A stretch of DNA of 64,000 nucleotides from Limosilactobacillus caviae (GTDB lineage: Bacteria > Bacillota > Bacilli > Lactobacillales > Lactobacillaceae). The translations under genes and the position numbers were made by a program. Below, one piece after another: positions 1 through 9,453 of this stretch. The notes under the pieces were generated by a model that saw only the letters and a list, made by a program, of their open reading frames with translations, did not search any database and was not told the DNA's origin. Position 1 is the stretch's first letter; every line of letters begins with the position of its first letter. The stretch is taken from NCBI RefSeq assembly GCF_014635905.1, contig NZ_BMDS01000002.1, positions 356,972 through 420,971 of the forward strand, written 5' to 3'.

Positions 1-783
1 TATCGAATTGTCTACCTTGATTTCGGAATGATGGGAAGATTGAGTCCGGCAATGGCCAATAGTATTGCTAATATCGTAATTGCAATCAACACCAAGGATA
101 CCCGTAAAATTGGAAAGGCAGTTTTAAATGTTTGCAACCGGATCGGTGAAGTTGATGAAAATGCATTTTATCGGGAACTCGGCGCATTTATCCAACCATA
201 TTTTTCAACGGGTCTTGGCGATATTGACTTTGTAAAAATGTTGTATCAAATTATCCAGCTATGCAAGAAAAACCATCTTCAAATGCGGGGAGAGGTAACA
301 ATGTTGATTAAGGCATTTGGCACCCTAGAAAGTTCGGTTGCTAAACTTGACCCCGAAATATCAATGCTCGAGGTTGCACAGTCTTTTGGCCGGCACTATT
401 TAAAACGAAACTTTAACTGGCGGTCTGCGGTTGATAATAATTTGATTAATCTTTTCTTTGCTAGTAAGGCAATGAGTAAGATGCCAGAACGAATTAATGA
501 ACTGATTGAAACCTTTGTTAGTGGGGATGCAAAAATTGACTTACAGTATAAGAATGAACAACGAGTATTAAAGCAAGTTGAACGATTGATGAATCGGTTC
601 ATGATCGCAATTATTTTAGCTGCGGTAATTCTTGGTTCATCATTATTGATTCAGGGGACTCCGGCTGGTTCTCATATCTACCGTTTTGGGGTAACTGGTT
701 ATATTATTGCGATTATAATAATAATCATTTTGGTTATTACGGAAGTTATTCATCGATGGCGAAATTGGCGAAGGAAACGATGA
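1..783 (+). CDS. UbiB/ABC1-family atypical kinase, 3' part (5' end outside window)
   Basis: The reading frame is open from the first base and ends at 783, giving about 260 C-terminal residues. It opens with YLDFGMMGRL, where DFG is the metal-binding motif of the ABC1/UbiB (AarF) protein-kinase-like fold. After roughly 190 residues of helical sequence come two hydrophobic C-terminal segments (around residues 200-220 and 228-248), the usual UbiB membrane anchor. Family members support quinone or lipid metabolism through ATPase/kinase activity; the substrate here is unknown. The catalytic N-terminal half lies outside the window. The ATG at 28 falls inside the DFGMM motif and is not the real start. 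The DUF218 gene follows after 3 bases, so the two are probably co-transcribed. Confidence 0.85.
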   Translation, partial: YRIVYLDFGMMGRLSPAMANSIANIVIAINTKDTRKIGKAVLNVCNRIGEVDENAFYRELGAFIQPYFSTGLGDIDFVKMLYQIIQLCKKNHLQMRGEVTMLIKAFGTLESSVAKLDPEISMLEVAQSFGRHYLKRNFNWRSAVDNNLINLFFASKAMSKMPERINELIETFVSGDAKIDLQYKNEQRVLKQVERLMNRFMIAIILAAVILGSSLLIQGTPAGSHIYRFGVTGYIIAIIIIIILVITEVIHRWRNWRRKR

Positions 784-786
784 TTA

Positions 787-1602
787 ATGATAATTTTAAG
801 TTTAGTTAATGAATTACTATGTGCTTTATGCTGGGGAATTACGATTCGATTGATTTTAGTTCGCCATCTGCACAGTGAATCGAGGGCAATCCAATTTAAC
901 GCTTTTGCCTTTATTTTAATGTTGATAAACCTCATAATTATTTTGCCCGTTTTTGCCTTTTTAATTATGAATATGCCTGCTAAGACTTTTAGCTGGCTAA
1001 CCGTATTAGTGGTAGCAACACTTGACGTCTTAAGTACATTTAATTTAATTTTATTTTGCGTTTACAGTCACTATACCCGTATGCTAAAATGTCCACCCAC
1101 GGTTCATTATTTTCTCGTTTTAGGAGCGGCAGTTAGGCACGGGCACGTTCCACCGGTTTTAGCTACGCGGCTAGACAGGGTAGTCGTATGTTGGAAAAAA
1201 CATCAATCTGCGAAAATTATTGTTTCAGGCGGAAAGGTACAGAAAGAAAAAATATCTGAAGCTGATGCAATGGCAGCTTATTTAATTAATCAAGGGATTC
1301 CGACGTTAAAAATAATTCGGGAGACACGGGCACGGAATACATGGCAAAATTTAACTTTTACCAGTCAACTTATTAATCCTCATGCGTCTGTAGTAGTTGT
1401 AACTAGCGATTTTCACGTGCTTCGTGCTAAAACTTATGCAAGAAAGCTTGGCTTGCTGTGGTCCTTTGTAGGAAGCAAGACACCCTGGCAGTATTGCCCG
1501 TTAACTTTTATTCGCGATTATCTTGGCCTTATTCGTGATCATCGTTGGCTAGCCGGTAGCATCTTTATCCTGCTGCTTTTGGTTGAATTTAGTTTGATAT
1601 AA
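787..1602 (+). CDS. DUF218 (YdcF/SanA/ElyC-like) membrane protein
   Basis: 271 residues. The first ~100 are hydrophobic and should form about four membrane segments; the soluble part (about 108-245) carries the DUF218 signatures: VLGAAVRHG near the start, IIVSGGK, the SEADAMAAYL helix with its conserved acidic residue, the RxxNTWQN element and VVTSDFHVLRA. DUF218 proteins act at the envelope (barrier, vancomycin tolerance, peptidoglycan or lipid-carrier stress), but a biochemical activity is not established for this lactobacillar form. A further hydrophobic stretch closes the protein. It starts 3 bases after the UbiB-like gene and ends at a bidirectional hairpin. Confidence 0.8.
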   Translation: MIILSLVNELLCALCWGITIRLILVRHLHSESRAIQFNAFAFILMLINLIIILPVFAFLIMNMPAKTFSWLTVLVVATLDVLSTFNLILFCVYSHYTRMLKCPPTVHYFLVLGAAVRHGHVPPVLATRLDRVVVCWKKHQSAKIIVSGGKVQKEKISEADAMAAYLINQGIPTLKIIRETRARNTWQNLTFTSQLINPHASVVVVTSDFHVLRAKTYARKLGLLWSFVGSKTPWQYCPLTFIRDYLGLIRDHRWLAGSIFILLLLVEFSLI

Positions 1603-1603
1603 A

Positions 1604-1648
1604 TAAATGGGGAATAGCCGTCACGAAAACAGCTATTTCCCATTAAAA
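1604..1648. terminator. Bidirectional hairpin between convergent genes
   Basis: TGGGGAATAGC (1608-1618) pairs with GCTATTTCCCA near 1632-1642, flanked by A-rich and T-rich tracts, between the convergent DUF218 and VOC genes. Confidence 0.7.
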
Positions 1649-1649
1649 T

Positions 1650-2042
1650 TTACTTATTCTTATAAACAGCAATCTCAATTAAATTCTTATCAGGATCATA
1701 AACATAGAGAGAGGTCATTTCACCTTCAGCTCCATGCTTTTCAACAGGCCCAGCAATAATGTCAATGTAATAACTATTAAGATGATGAACAATATCGTCA
1801 ATGCTATCACCTGCAACCAAGCACAAATCGGCAGAACCGGTCGTTGGGTGAGCAGCCTTTAGAGTAGTTGGCCGTTCACTCTTTTGTAATCGAATTAATT
1901 GGTGTCCGCACCGCATTGTGATTAAGTCATCATTACTTTGTTCCTTAATTACGGGCATATCAAATACCTCATGATAAAAACGCATTGATTGTTCTAAATT
2001 CGTTACTGTTAGAACAATATGATCAATTCGTCGCATTTTCAT
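1650..2042 (-). CDS. VOC-superfamily (glyoxalase/dioxygenase-like) protein
   Basis: 130 residues, the length of a single vicinal-oxygen-chelate domain built of two beta-alpha-beta3 modules. The first module starts RIDHIVLTVTNLEQSMRFYH, where His7 is the usual first metal ligand, and the second ends DPDKNLIEIAVYKN with the usual Glu ligand. Members of this branch are annotated as lactoylglutathione-lyase-like or virulence-associated VOC proteins, but the substrate cannot be told from sequence. Monocistronic; the next gene starts divergently. Confidence 0.85.
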   Translation of the reverse strand: MKMRRIDHIVLTVTNLEQSMRFYHEVFDMPVIKEQSNDDLITMRCGHQLIRLQKSERPTTLKAAHPTTGSADLCLVAGDSIDDIVHHLNSYYIDIIAGPVEKHGAEGEMTSLYVYDPDKNLIEIAVYKNK

Positions 2043-2148
2043 AATTCAAGTCTCCCTTAAATTTAAGTCAATATCATTATACAAGTTTCTAAATTAAAAT
2101 AGCAAAAGTTGTATAATGGAATGACTATTGGATATAAGGAGAGCGACT

Positions 2149-2526
2149 ATGGATTCAAGGACGATAATTAGTGTAGCGGTTGGGGGCTTCTTAGGCGGAA
2201 TTACTCGTTATGAGCTTGGTTTCTTATTAGGGAACAACGGTGTTTTATGTGCTAACCTTATTGGCTCATTTTTATTATCATTTATAACCTACTACTTCAT
2301 AGATCGAAAGCCACTAGCAACATGGTTAAATGCCGGGATTGGAACTGGATTCATTGGTGCATTTACGACTTTTTCATCACTAATAACAACAATTATTAAG
2401 CTTGAGAGTCAGGATCTAATTGCTAGTATTGCCTATTTTTTGGTAAGTTCTCTGGGCGGGTTAACGTTAGCGTTACTAGGATTCGTGCTGGCGCGAAAAT
2501 ACGGGAGGCATCAGCAAAATGATTAA
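2149..2526 (+). CDS. crcB: Fluoride exporter FluC (CrcB), first subunit
   Basis: About 125 residues with four membrane segments. Family motifs are present: GGFLGGITRYELG with its conserved Arg, the N-L-I-G-S-F pore helix and GAFTTFSS, the TM3 break that carries the central Na+ and the Phe box. FluC channels expel F- as antiparallel dimers. The ATG at 2149 follows AAGGAGA with good spacing; an in-frame TTG at 2128 is too far upstream of any Shine-Dalgarno. It overlaps the next gene by 8 bases, and since both are FluC homologues the working channel is probably a heterodimer, as in other Gram-positives with paired genes. Confidence 0.92.
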   Translation: MDSRTIISVAVGGFLGGITRYELGFLLGNNGVLCANLIGSFLLSFITYYFIDRKPLATWLNAGIGTGFIGAFTTFSSLITTIIKLESQDLIASIAYFLVSSLGGLTLALLGFVLARKYGRHQQND

Positions 2527-2857
2527 CGTGGGTCTTGGGGCAGCAATTGGGGCGGTTATCCGTTACATAATTACAACCTGGTGGAAGCGGCTAAAAATAG
2601 ATTGGCCATTAGCTACTTTATTTATTAATATAACTGGGAGTTTCTTGTTAGGGATCCTTACCGAAAATTTTGCCAGTAATTCGCCAATTATGCTTTTGTT
2701 TGGTACTGGTTTAATGGGTGGTTATACTACGTTTTCTACTTTTAATGTTGAATTGATTTCGATGATTGATGAGCGGAGATGGCGGACATTGACCGTTTAT
2801 TTAGGATTAAGTTATATTGGTGGAACTGTCGCAGCAATATGCGGGCTAATGATATGA
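2519..2857 (+). CDS. crcB: Fluoride exporter FluC (CrcB), second subunit
   Basis: 112 residues, four membrane segments. It repeats the family signature: GAAIGAVIRYIIT, the INITGSFLLG pore helix and GGYTTFSTF. The start overlaps the end of the first crcB gene, which gives tight translational coupling and supports a two-gene channel. No fluoride riboswitch consensus is visible upstream of the pair, so the expression signal is unknown. The UvrA-like gene begins 15 bases downstream and may be co-transcribed. Confidence 0.92.
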   Translation: MINVGLGAAIGAVIRYIITTWWKRLKIDWPLATLFINITGSFLLGILTENFASNSPIMLLFGTGLMGGYTTFSTFNVELISMIDERRWRTLTVYLGLSYIGGTVAAICGLMI

Positions 2858-2872
2858 AAGAAGCGATAAAGA

Positions 2873-5386
2873 ATGACAAAAAATACCTTACCATCACAAA
2901 TTGAAGTGAGAGGCGGTAAAGTACATAATCTTAAAAAGATTGATATTAACATACCGTTACATAAATTTGTTGCAATCTCCGGTCTGTCCGGATCTGGAAA
3001 AAGCTCATTAGCAATGGGGATTTTATATGAAGAGGGTTCACGTCGATACTTAGAAGCCCTTTCAACTTATACAAGGCGTCGAATAAAACTAGGCGCGCAG
3101 GCAGATGTCACCAGCGTTAAGCATATTCCCTCAGCGCTGGCCCTCAAACAGCGGCCATCAATCCCATCTGAACGTGCAACTGTCGGCACAATGAGCGAGA
3201 TGCTAAACGTAATTCGGTTAATCTTTTCGCGGCTTGGGGAACCGGTTTGTCCAAATGGTCACCGTTTAAAACCAAGCCTTGAGATTGCTGAGGTAATGAG
3301 TAAAACCGGCGATGCGATGGGCCAATTGACATGTCCGGTTTGTGGTGAAAAATTTTATGCTTACAGTGCGGAAGATTTTGCCTTTAACTCTGACGGGGCG
3401 TGTCAACGATGTCAAGGAACTGGGCTGGTTCGTGAACTTGATGAGAGTAAGCTTATTGGTGATGAAAATCTTAGCTTGGCTGACGGTGCAGTTGCGTCAT
3501 GGCATTTACCGGGGCGTAATTTTATGCCAAGTGTTGCTGAACAAGCCGGTGTCCGAATTCACGTTCCATATAAAGACCTAACTGCAAAAGAAAAGGATTT
3601 TGTCTTAAATGGTCCGCAAAAGAAGTTTAAAATGGATTTTCGTTCAGGAACTGGCCGCGTTTTTCACGATTTTAATGCATTATACGAGAATGCTCACGAG
3701 GCAGTTCTTGCATCTGCTAAAAGCAGTAAAAGCGAACGGGCGCAAAAACGGATTAGCGAATTTTTTCATTATTCAACATGTCCAGTTTGTCATGGATCAC
3801 GGTTAAAGCCAGAATTATTGAAGCAGCTTGCCGGTGGCTTAAACATTGCCCAAGTTAGCGATCTTACGCTTGGTGAATTGAAACAGTGGAAGCAAGATGT
3901 ATCAGCCGCACTTCCTCCTGAAATGGAAAAAATGGCAACTTCGCTTTTTAAGGAGTTTGATGATAATTTACGGCCGTTGCTTGAATTGGGGCTTGACTAT
4001 TTAACTTTATCACGGAACGGCAATACCTTATCAACCGGAGAATTACAACGAATTCAACTGGCGCGAACCTTGCGAACACAAACTACTGGCGTTTTATACA
4101 TCCTTGATGAACCTTCAATTGGTCTTCACCCGGATAATATTAATGGCCTTCTAAACGTGTTTAAGGAATTAGTGGCACAGGGCAACTCGTTAGTGGTTGT
4201 CGATCATAATGTTGATATTATTAAGGAAGCTGATTGGATTATTGAAATTGGCCCTGGCTCTGGCGAAAAAGGCGGAAAAATTCTTACACAGGGAGCACCA
4301 TCCCAAATTGCTGATGATCCACAATCAAAAATCGGTCCTTATATAAAGGGAACGGCAACCTTAAATAGCCGACCATTAGCAAAGAATCCCGCTAATCAAA
4401 ATATTTCATTTGAAGTGAATAATTACTATAATCTAAAGGACGTCCAAGGCAAAATTCCCGTTAATCGGTTAACTGCAATCACCGGATTTTCTGGTGCCGG
4501 TAAGACTAGTTTAATTTTAGATAGTCTAGTTCCAGCTATTCATGCACAATCAACGGGAACTAAATTACCGCAGCAAGTAAAGAACTTATCAAGCCCGTTA
4601 AAAGAAGTTGTAAGTGTCGATGCGGCACCAATCGGTAAAACCAATCGTTCAACGGTAGCTACCTATACTAGTATTATGGATAACCTGCGGAAACTATTTG
4701 CCGCCCAATCATTAGCAAAAGAAAAACATTTTACGCCTTCATATTTTTCATATAATAATAAGCAAGGTGCTTGTCCAACATGTGGAGGTGCCGGCATCGT
4801 AACACTCGACATTCAATTCTTACCGGATATGCAGCAAACTTGTCCAAAGTGTGGCGGAAGTCGATATAATGAAAAAATCCAAAAGGTCAAATGGCATGGA
4901 TATTCAATTGTTGACATCCTAAAGCTAGACGTACGAGTTGCGATGAAAGTGTTTGAAGAAGTTCCCAAAATTGCTCGCGAACTCCAGTTATTAGATGAAG
5001 TTGGCTTAGGCTATCTTCATTTAGGTGAAAGTACGCCGAGTCTTTCTGGTGGTGAAGCTCAACGTTTAAAACTCGTTAAACACCTGAACCATAATCAAAG
5101 CGAGACCCTATTTGTATTCGATGAACCAACTATTGGGTTGCATCCCCTTGATGTCAAAACGCTTTTAGCGGTAATGCAACAGCTGCTTGACCGGGGAGCA
5201 ACAATTATTACCATTACTCACGATTTAAATCTAATTAGCAATGCTGACTACATGCTTGATATGGGTCCGCGTGGTGGTAGTAATGGCGGGGAGATTGTTG
5301 CCCATGGTAAGCCATCGACCCTGATACAAGATCCGCAAAGCCTAACCAGTAAGTATCTGGCAGAATACTGGGCAAGATTTAAATAG
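2873..5386 (+). CDS. UvrA-like ABC ATPase (class II UvrA paralogue)
   Basis: 837 residues against about 950 for housekeeping UvrA, so it is the shorter paralogue type (UvrA2/DrrC-like). Two ABC cassettes are complete. The first has Walker A GLSGSGKS at 37-44, signature LSTGELQRIQLAR and Walker B ILDEPSIGLHP. The second has GFSGAGKT, LSGGEAQRLKL and VFDEPTIGLHP. Zinc modules are CPVCG/CQRCQGTG, CPVCHGSR and CPTCGGAG/CPKCGGSR. The missing length probably reflects loss of UvrB- or DNA-contact insertions. Paralogues are linked to drug or DNA-adduct tolerance rather than normal excision repair; the role here is inferred. It ends at a strong hairpin. Confidence 0.88.
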   Translation: MTKNTLPSQIEVRGGKVHNLKKIDINIPLHKFVAISGLSGSGKSSLAMGILYEEGSRRYLEALSTYTRRRIKLGAQADVTSVKHIPSALALKQRPSIPSERATVGTMSEMLNVIRLIFSRLGEPVCPNGHRLKPSLEIAEVMSKTGDAMGQLTCPVCGEKFYAYSAEDFAFNSDGACQRCQGTGLVRELDESKLIGDENLSLADGAVASWHLPGRNFMPSVAEQAGVRIHVPYKDLTAKEKDFVLNGPQKKFKMDFRSGTGRVFHDFNALYENAHEAVLASAKSSKSERAQKRISEFFHYSTCPVCHGSRLKPELLKQLAGGLNIAQVSDLTLGELKQWKQDVSAALPPEMEKMATSLFKEFDDNLRPLLELGLDYLTLSRNGNTLSTGELQRIQLARTLRTQTTGVLYILDEPSIGLHPDNINGLLNVFKELVAQGNSLVVVDHNVDIIKEADWIIEIGPGSGEKGGKILTQGAPSQIADDPQSKIGPYIKGTATLNSRPLAKNPANQNISFEVNNYYNLKDVQGKIPVNRLTAITGFSGAGKTSLILDSLVPAIHAQSTGTKLPQQVKNLSSPLKEVVSVDAAPIGKTNRSTVATYTSIMDNLRKLFAAQSLAKEKHFTPSYFSYNNKQGACPTCGGAGIVTLDIQFLPDMQQTCPKCGGSRYNEKIQKVKWHGYSIVDILKLDVRVAMKVFEEVPKIARELQLLDEVGLGYLHLGESTPSLSGGEAQRLKLVKHLNHNQSETLFVFDEPTIGLHPLDVKTLLAVMQQLLDRGATIITITHDLNLISNADYMLDMGPRGGSNGGEIVAHGKPSTLIQDPQSLTSKYLAEYWARFK

Positions 5387-5390
5387 AAAA

Positions 5391-5441
5391 AGCAGGTATT
5401 TATGCGCGTTATAATTTTCCGTACATAAATACCTGTTTTTA
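5391..5441. terminator. Bidirectional terminator
   Basis: A perfect 12-bp stem (5393-5404 with 5424-5435, CAGGTATTTATG and its complement) with T-tracts on both strands separates the convergent uvrA-like and VTT genes. Confidence 0.85.
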
Positions 5442-5443
5442 TG

Positions 5444-6136
5444 TTATTTAGCGACTTCTTTCTCCTCATGGTTTTGCCAAATCTTACGCACGAGCAGATA
5501 ACAGCCGATTAGGATTAAAATTGCGATTGCGGCACCAATTAATCGTCTCATGTTGCCCTTAAAAATTGCATCTCCACCAAAAGCATATAGGAATGATGTT
5601 GGTGCCATTCCGACAGCTACCATTGCAAGATAGTGCTTTCGGCTGACGTTTAGGCGAGCACCGGCATAGTTTACAAGTACGCTAGGAATAACGGGGACCA
5701 TAAAGCCGATTGTTAGGGCAATCAGGGGATGCTTCTGTTGTAAAAGATGCTGAAGGAGCTTATTCTTTTTTACTCGTTTAGAGAGATCAATTTTCCGAAT
5801 AATACTCATCACAGTACAGTTTCCGAGAATATTCCCAGACCAGTTAATTAAGAAACCGACGATTGGTCCATAACATAATCCGGCAAAGATACAGACAACA
5901 GAATTAGACATTCCTGGAATTGAATTTAGGATCCCGACTAATGCAACAAGAAGAAAAATATCTGTAAAGCCATGACTTCTAATCATATGAAGGAGCTTTG
6001 TCCTATTGTGAGAATTAAAGTTTAAGAGCAAGTCAATCTCTGGTTTATATGTTCGATAGATAAAGTAAAGGACGATTATTGCTAAGATGATTGCCCCAAC
6101 AATTAGCCATGTTTTATTTAATTTACGCTCTTTCAT
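5444..6136 (-). CDS. VTT-domain (DedA/TVP38-like) membrane protein
   Basis: 230 residues with an N-terminal membrane anchor (about 8-28), several further hydrophobic segments and the TVP38/TMEM64 signature region NSIPGMSNSVVCIFAGLCYGP followed by a WSGNILGN segment and a second half with PVIPSVLVNYAGARLNVS. VTT/DedA proteins are implicated in lipid-carrier or phospholipid translocation across the membrane; the lactobacillar members have no proven substrate. It lies 2 bases downstream of the DUF2075 gene on the same strand, so the two are probably one transcript. Confidence 0.85.
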   Translation of the reverse strand: MKERKLNKTWLIVGAIILAIIVLYFIYRTYKPEIDLLLNFNSHNRTKLLHMIRSHGFTDIFLLVALVGILNSIPGMSNSVVCIFAGLCYGPIVGFLINWSGNILGNCTVMSIIRKIDLSKRVKKNKLLQHLLQQKHPLIALTIGFMVPVIPSVLVNYAGARLNVSRKHYLAMVAVGMAPTSFLYAFGGDAIFKGNMRRLIGAAIAILILIGCYLLVRKIWQNHEEKEVAK

Positions 6137-6138
6137 AG

Positions 6139-7389
6139 TTAATGTTCCTCCTTTTGAAACGTGAGACCGGCTTTTTTAAATAGCGAAATGAGAGAATGGC
6201 GTAAAAGAGGATCATGAGCGTAAAGATAAGTTCCATAAACGCCACGCTTAAATAAAACATTCAGTGAGTTCATAATCATTCGTTTTTCTAAACTTTCAAT
6301 CTCTGCTGGGTCAGTAAGGTCGTCTCGTTTTTTGAATGCTTCAATATCGGTATAGCGATTGAGATTAACTTGAAGCTGATGTGTTTGCGGGGTCTGACTG
6401 ATGGGCGGACCGATTATGATCCCCGTGTAATTTAAGTCAAAACCTTGGCAGGTATAGATTGAACCGACTTCATTAATTGTTTGCGGCAGTTCTGCCCAGG
6501 GGGTAACGGTATAATTATATTGATCCCAGGGCATTTTGAATCTGCCTTCTTCAATATAATGTTTGCCACCATCAAGAGTTGACGGATATCCTGACGTAGA
6601 AAGAATTCGCGAAAGTCCCACTTCCTCATTACGATGCACAATTGCCTTTCTCATTTCCTCAGCGTCATCGTAAATGCGGAAATCATAATGATCACGGGCG
6701 GATGCTGGTAGAGGGGTTAATTTATAGTTAGTAAAGTCGTTAAACCACTTAACTAATTTATCGCTTGCATTCATCCGAAACATATGTGTAAGATGATAGT
6801 CTTTATGCGGGTACTGATTAGTAATTGCCTGAAGTCGTTTAGGTGTCCAGAGACTCTTCATTCGTAAAACTTGATACTGGTCAAAAACAATCACAACCAC
6901 TTTTGCTCGTTTAATAATCTCCACAAGCTGATTATCGTGGTAGAAATTATTATAGTGGTCCGGTTTGGATAATAAAAGATGTGCCTCATCAATGACAGCG
7001 ATGTCAATAGTCTGCTTTTGTTTGTCCAGCTGGTTAATTAATGAGGTTGGCCGCGCAAAGTCTTTTTTATACAGCTCCTTTATCGGTCCTGCAATCTCTT
7101 TATATACCTTCAAAATTTCCGGGTGGTTAACAAGAAAATAATTATTGGTATGATAGAGCAAAGAATTTTTCTGGGTACGAGCTTCTGTTTGAATTCGCGC
7201 AAATAATTGTGAAAGAATTACGCTTTTTCCAGTACCCGCATCCCCGTATATTGTATATATTGCAGGATAATTTTCAGTTAAATGCTGCTTAGTAAATGTA
7301 ATAATGTCATTTACAAGTCTTTCTTGTTCTGATGTTAGTTTTTTAAATGGTGAAATTTTGCTAGTTGCAGCGTTATCAATATTTTTCAT
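6139..7389 (-). CDS. DUF2075 P-loop NTPase / helicase-like protein
   Basis: 416 residues. Walker A is GDAGTGKS (49-56), Walker B is VIDEAH (132-137), and a later motif, VFDQYQVLR, resembles the superfamily I helicase motif III area. The C-terminal half has SIYTCQGFDLNYTGIIIGPP, the TQGFE-like motif of DUF2075 (Schlafen-type SF1) proteins. These are ATP-dependent nucleic-acid enzymes, sometimes found with nuclease domains in defence or toxin operons, but no nuclease domain is seen here. The start is preceded by AAAGGAAA. Its only operon partner is the VTT protein. Confidence 0.8.
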   Translation of the reverse strand: MKNIDNAATSKISPFKKLTSEQERLVNDIITFTKQHLTENYPAIYTIYGDAGTGKSVILSQLFARIQTEARTQKNSLLYHTNNYFLVNHPEILKVYKEIAGPIKELYKKDFARPTSLINQLDKQKQTIDIAVIDEAHLLLSKPDHYNNFYHDNQLVEIIKRAKVVVIVFDQYQVLRMKSLWTPKRLQAITNQYPHKDYHLTHMFRMNASDKLVKWFNDFTNYKLTPLPASARDHYDFRIYDDAEEMRKAIVHRNEEVGLSRILSTSGYPSTLDGGKHYIEEGRFKMPWDQYNYTVTPWAELPQTINEVGSIYTCQGFDLNYTGIIIGPPISQTPQTHQLQVNLNRYTDIEAFKKRDDLTDPAEIESLEKRMIMNSLNVLFKRGVYGTYLYAHDPLLRHSLISLFKKAGLTFQKEEH

Positions 7390-7558
7390 GACTATTTCCT
7401 TTTTTACGAATTACTCTATTTAATGGTATCGAAATGCACTAATTTCGTCAATTTGAACCTGAGGGTAATTTACTCAATGCTTGCGAAAGTGTTAAAATAA
7501 TAAGAGCAATAAATATTACTACATTGATTAAATGTAAAATTAAGAAGGAGTGGAATAG

Positions 7559-9334
7559 ATGAATCTGCATCCTGATTACCTCTTAAATGAAGTTAATGAA
7601 CCAAGTGATATTAAAGGGATGTCACTTGATGAATTAAAGCAATTAGCAACCGAAATGCGTCAATTAGTTTTAGAACGTGATGCCAAAATCGGTGGACATG
7701 TTGGCCCTAACCTTGGTGTAATGGAATTGACAATTGCTTTCCATTACGTTTTCGACTCACCGCATGATAAAGTTATTTGGGATGTTTCGCACCAAAGTTA
7801 CGCCCATAAGATGCTGACCGGACGTAAATTAGGGTTCTTAGATCCTGATCATTATGAGGACATTACAGGATATACGTCGCCAGAAGAAAGTGCCCATGAT
7901 TTCTTTGAGATTGGTCACACTTCAACTTCAATTTCACTTGCGGTAGGAATGGCACAAGCACGTGATTTGATGAAGCCTCAATCACATAACAATATTATGG
8001 CGGTAATTGGGGATGGTTCCTTAAGTGGCGGATTAGCATTTGAAGGGTTAAATAACGCTGCAAAACTTAAGTCAAACTTGATTATCCTAGTTAATGATAA
8101 CCAGATGTCAATTGATGAAGATCAGGGCGGATTATATAAGGGCCTTAAAGAACTTCGCGATACTAACGGTCAGTCACCAAATAACATTTTTAAGTTTATG
8201 GGGCTTGATTATAAGTACATTGCTGATGGTAATGACCTACAGACGATGATCGATACATTCAAAGAAGTGAAAAATATTGATCACCCAATCGTCCTCCATG
8301 TTAATACGCTAAAGGGAAAGGGATATAAGCCAGCTGTTGACAATAAGATGAAGTACCATTGGCGCGCTCCTTTTGACCTTAAGACAGGCGAGGATATTTA
8401 TAAAGCAAATGGTGAATCGTATAGTGATGCGGTTCTTGCAGAATTAGATAAACAGATTGCGGAAAAGAAACCGGTTGTTGCTATTAATGCCGGTATTCCA
8501 GGAGTTTTTGATCTTGGTAAATTTAAAGCTAAACATCCGGACCGTTACTATGATGTTGGAATTGCTGAACAAGATTCTATTACGACAGCGGTTGCAATGG
8601 CTCAGGCTGGTGCGCGCCCCGTTGTTTTCCAAAACAGTACTTTCCTTCAACGGGCATATGACCAGTTAATTCATGATATGGCATTGAATGATGCGCCGGT
8701 TGTAATGATTGTTCGTGGCGGCTCGATTTCTGAAAACTCTGCTACTCATCAGGGAACATTTGATATTTCAATGATTAGTGATTTGCCAAATATTGAATAT
8801 TTAGCACCAACAAATGTTGAAGAAATGATTTCAATGCTTCGTTGGGCAATCAACCAAACTGATGAACCAGTTGTCATTCGTCAACCAGAAAAACCACTTG
8901 TCCATGGTACGCCAACTCAAGAGGACTACAGTACAATTAAGTATGATATCGCTCATCGCGGAAGTGAAGTTGCGATTATGGCAGTCGGCGATTTCTGGGA
9001 GCTTGGGGAAAAGGTAAGAAAAGAGCTTCAAGATAAGTTGAATATTGATGCTACCTTGATTAATCCGAAGTCGGTAACCGGAATTGATTCAGATGTTTTG
9101 CATCATTTAGCGGAAAATCATGATGTCGTTGTAACACTAGAAGACGGAATCTTGAGTGGCGGCTTTGGTGAAACGATTGCTCGCTATTACGGACCCAAGA
9201 ATATGAAAGTTTTAAACTTCGGAGCACCGCGTGAATTTGCGGATAATGTTCCTACAGATGTACTATATGAATGGTATCACTTAACTCCTAAACAAATTGT
9301 GGATGACGTTGAACAAGTTATTCACTCGTTGTAA
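7559..9334 (+). CDS. 1-deoxy-D-xylulose-5-phosphate synthase-like TPP enzyme
   Basis: 591 residues with the three-domain DXS layout. The TPP half carries GGHVGPNLGVMELT, WDVSHQSYAHKMLTGR, the GHTSTSIS element, GDGSLSGGLAFEGLNNA and NDNQMSIDED. The transketolase-like middle carries DVGIAEQD, STFLQRAYDQLIHD and THQGTFD, and a transketolase C domain follows. Two DXS positions differ: EQH is EQD, and the DRAGxVGxDG loop is VRGGSISENSA. Lactobacilli generally make isoprenoids by the mevalonate route and no other MEP gene is in the window, so true DXS activity is uncertain; it might supply DXP for cofactors or use another substrate. A good AAGGAG precedes the ATG. Monocistronic. Confidence 0.8.
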   Translation: MNLHPDYLLNEVNEPSDIKGMSLDELKQLATEMRQLVLERDAKIGGHVGPNLGVMELTIAFHYVFDSPHDKVIWDVSHQSYAHKMLTGRKLGFLDPDHYEDITGYTSPEESAHDFFEIGHTSTSISLAVGMAQARDLMKPQSHNNIMAVIGDGSLSGGLAFEGLNNAAKLKSNLIILVNDNQMSIDEDQGGLYKGLKELRDTNGQSPNNIFKFMGLDYKYIADGNDLQTMIDTFKEVKNIDHPIVLHVNTLKGKGYKPAVDNKMKYHWRAPFDLKTGEDIYKANGESYSDAVLAELDKQIAEKKPVVAINAGIPGVFDLGKFKAKHPDRYYDVGIAEQDSITTAVAMAQAGARPVVFQNSTFLQRAYDQLIHDMALNDAPVVMIVRGGSISENSATHQGTFDISMISDLPNIEYLAPTNVEEMISMLRWAINQTDEPVVIRQPEKPLVHGTPTQEDYSTIKYDIAHRGSEVAIMAVGDFWELGEKVRKELQDKLNIDATLINPKSVTGIDSDVLHHLAENHDVVVTLEDGILSGGFGETIARYYGPKNMKVLNFGAPREFADNVPTDVLYEWYHLTPKQIVDDVEQVIHSL

Positions 9335-9339
9335 TAAAG

Positions 9340-9383
9340 AACTGTCATTACAGGTTTTTGCCTGGTGGGTGACAGTTTTTTTA
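9340..9383 (+). terminator. Terminator after the DXS-like gene
   Basis: ACTGTCA (9341-9347) pairs with TGACAGT, with an inner CAGG/CCTG stem, followed by a run of T. Confidence 0.8.
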
Positions 9384-9453
9384 GTTTAAAAATGCAAATA
9401 GCTTCTTTTTACGTATATATATTTATAGTGACCTAAAAAGGAGTTATTTAATT

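Noticed and set aside
2043..2148. Fluoride riboswitch upstream of the crcB pair
   Set aside because: The conserved GGNGATGG core and pseudoknot elements are not present.
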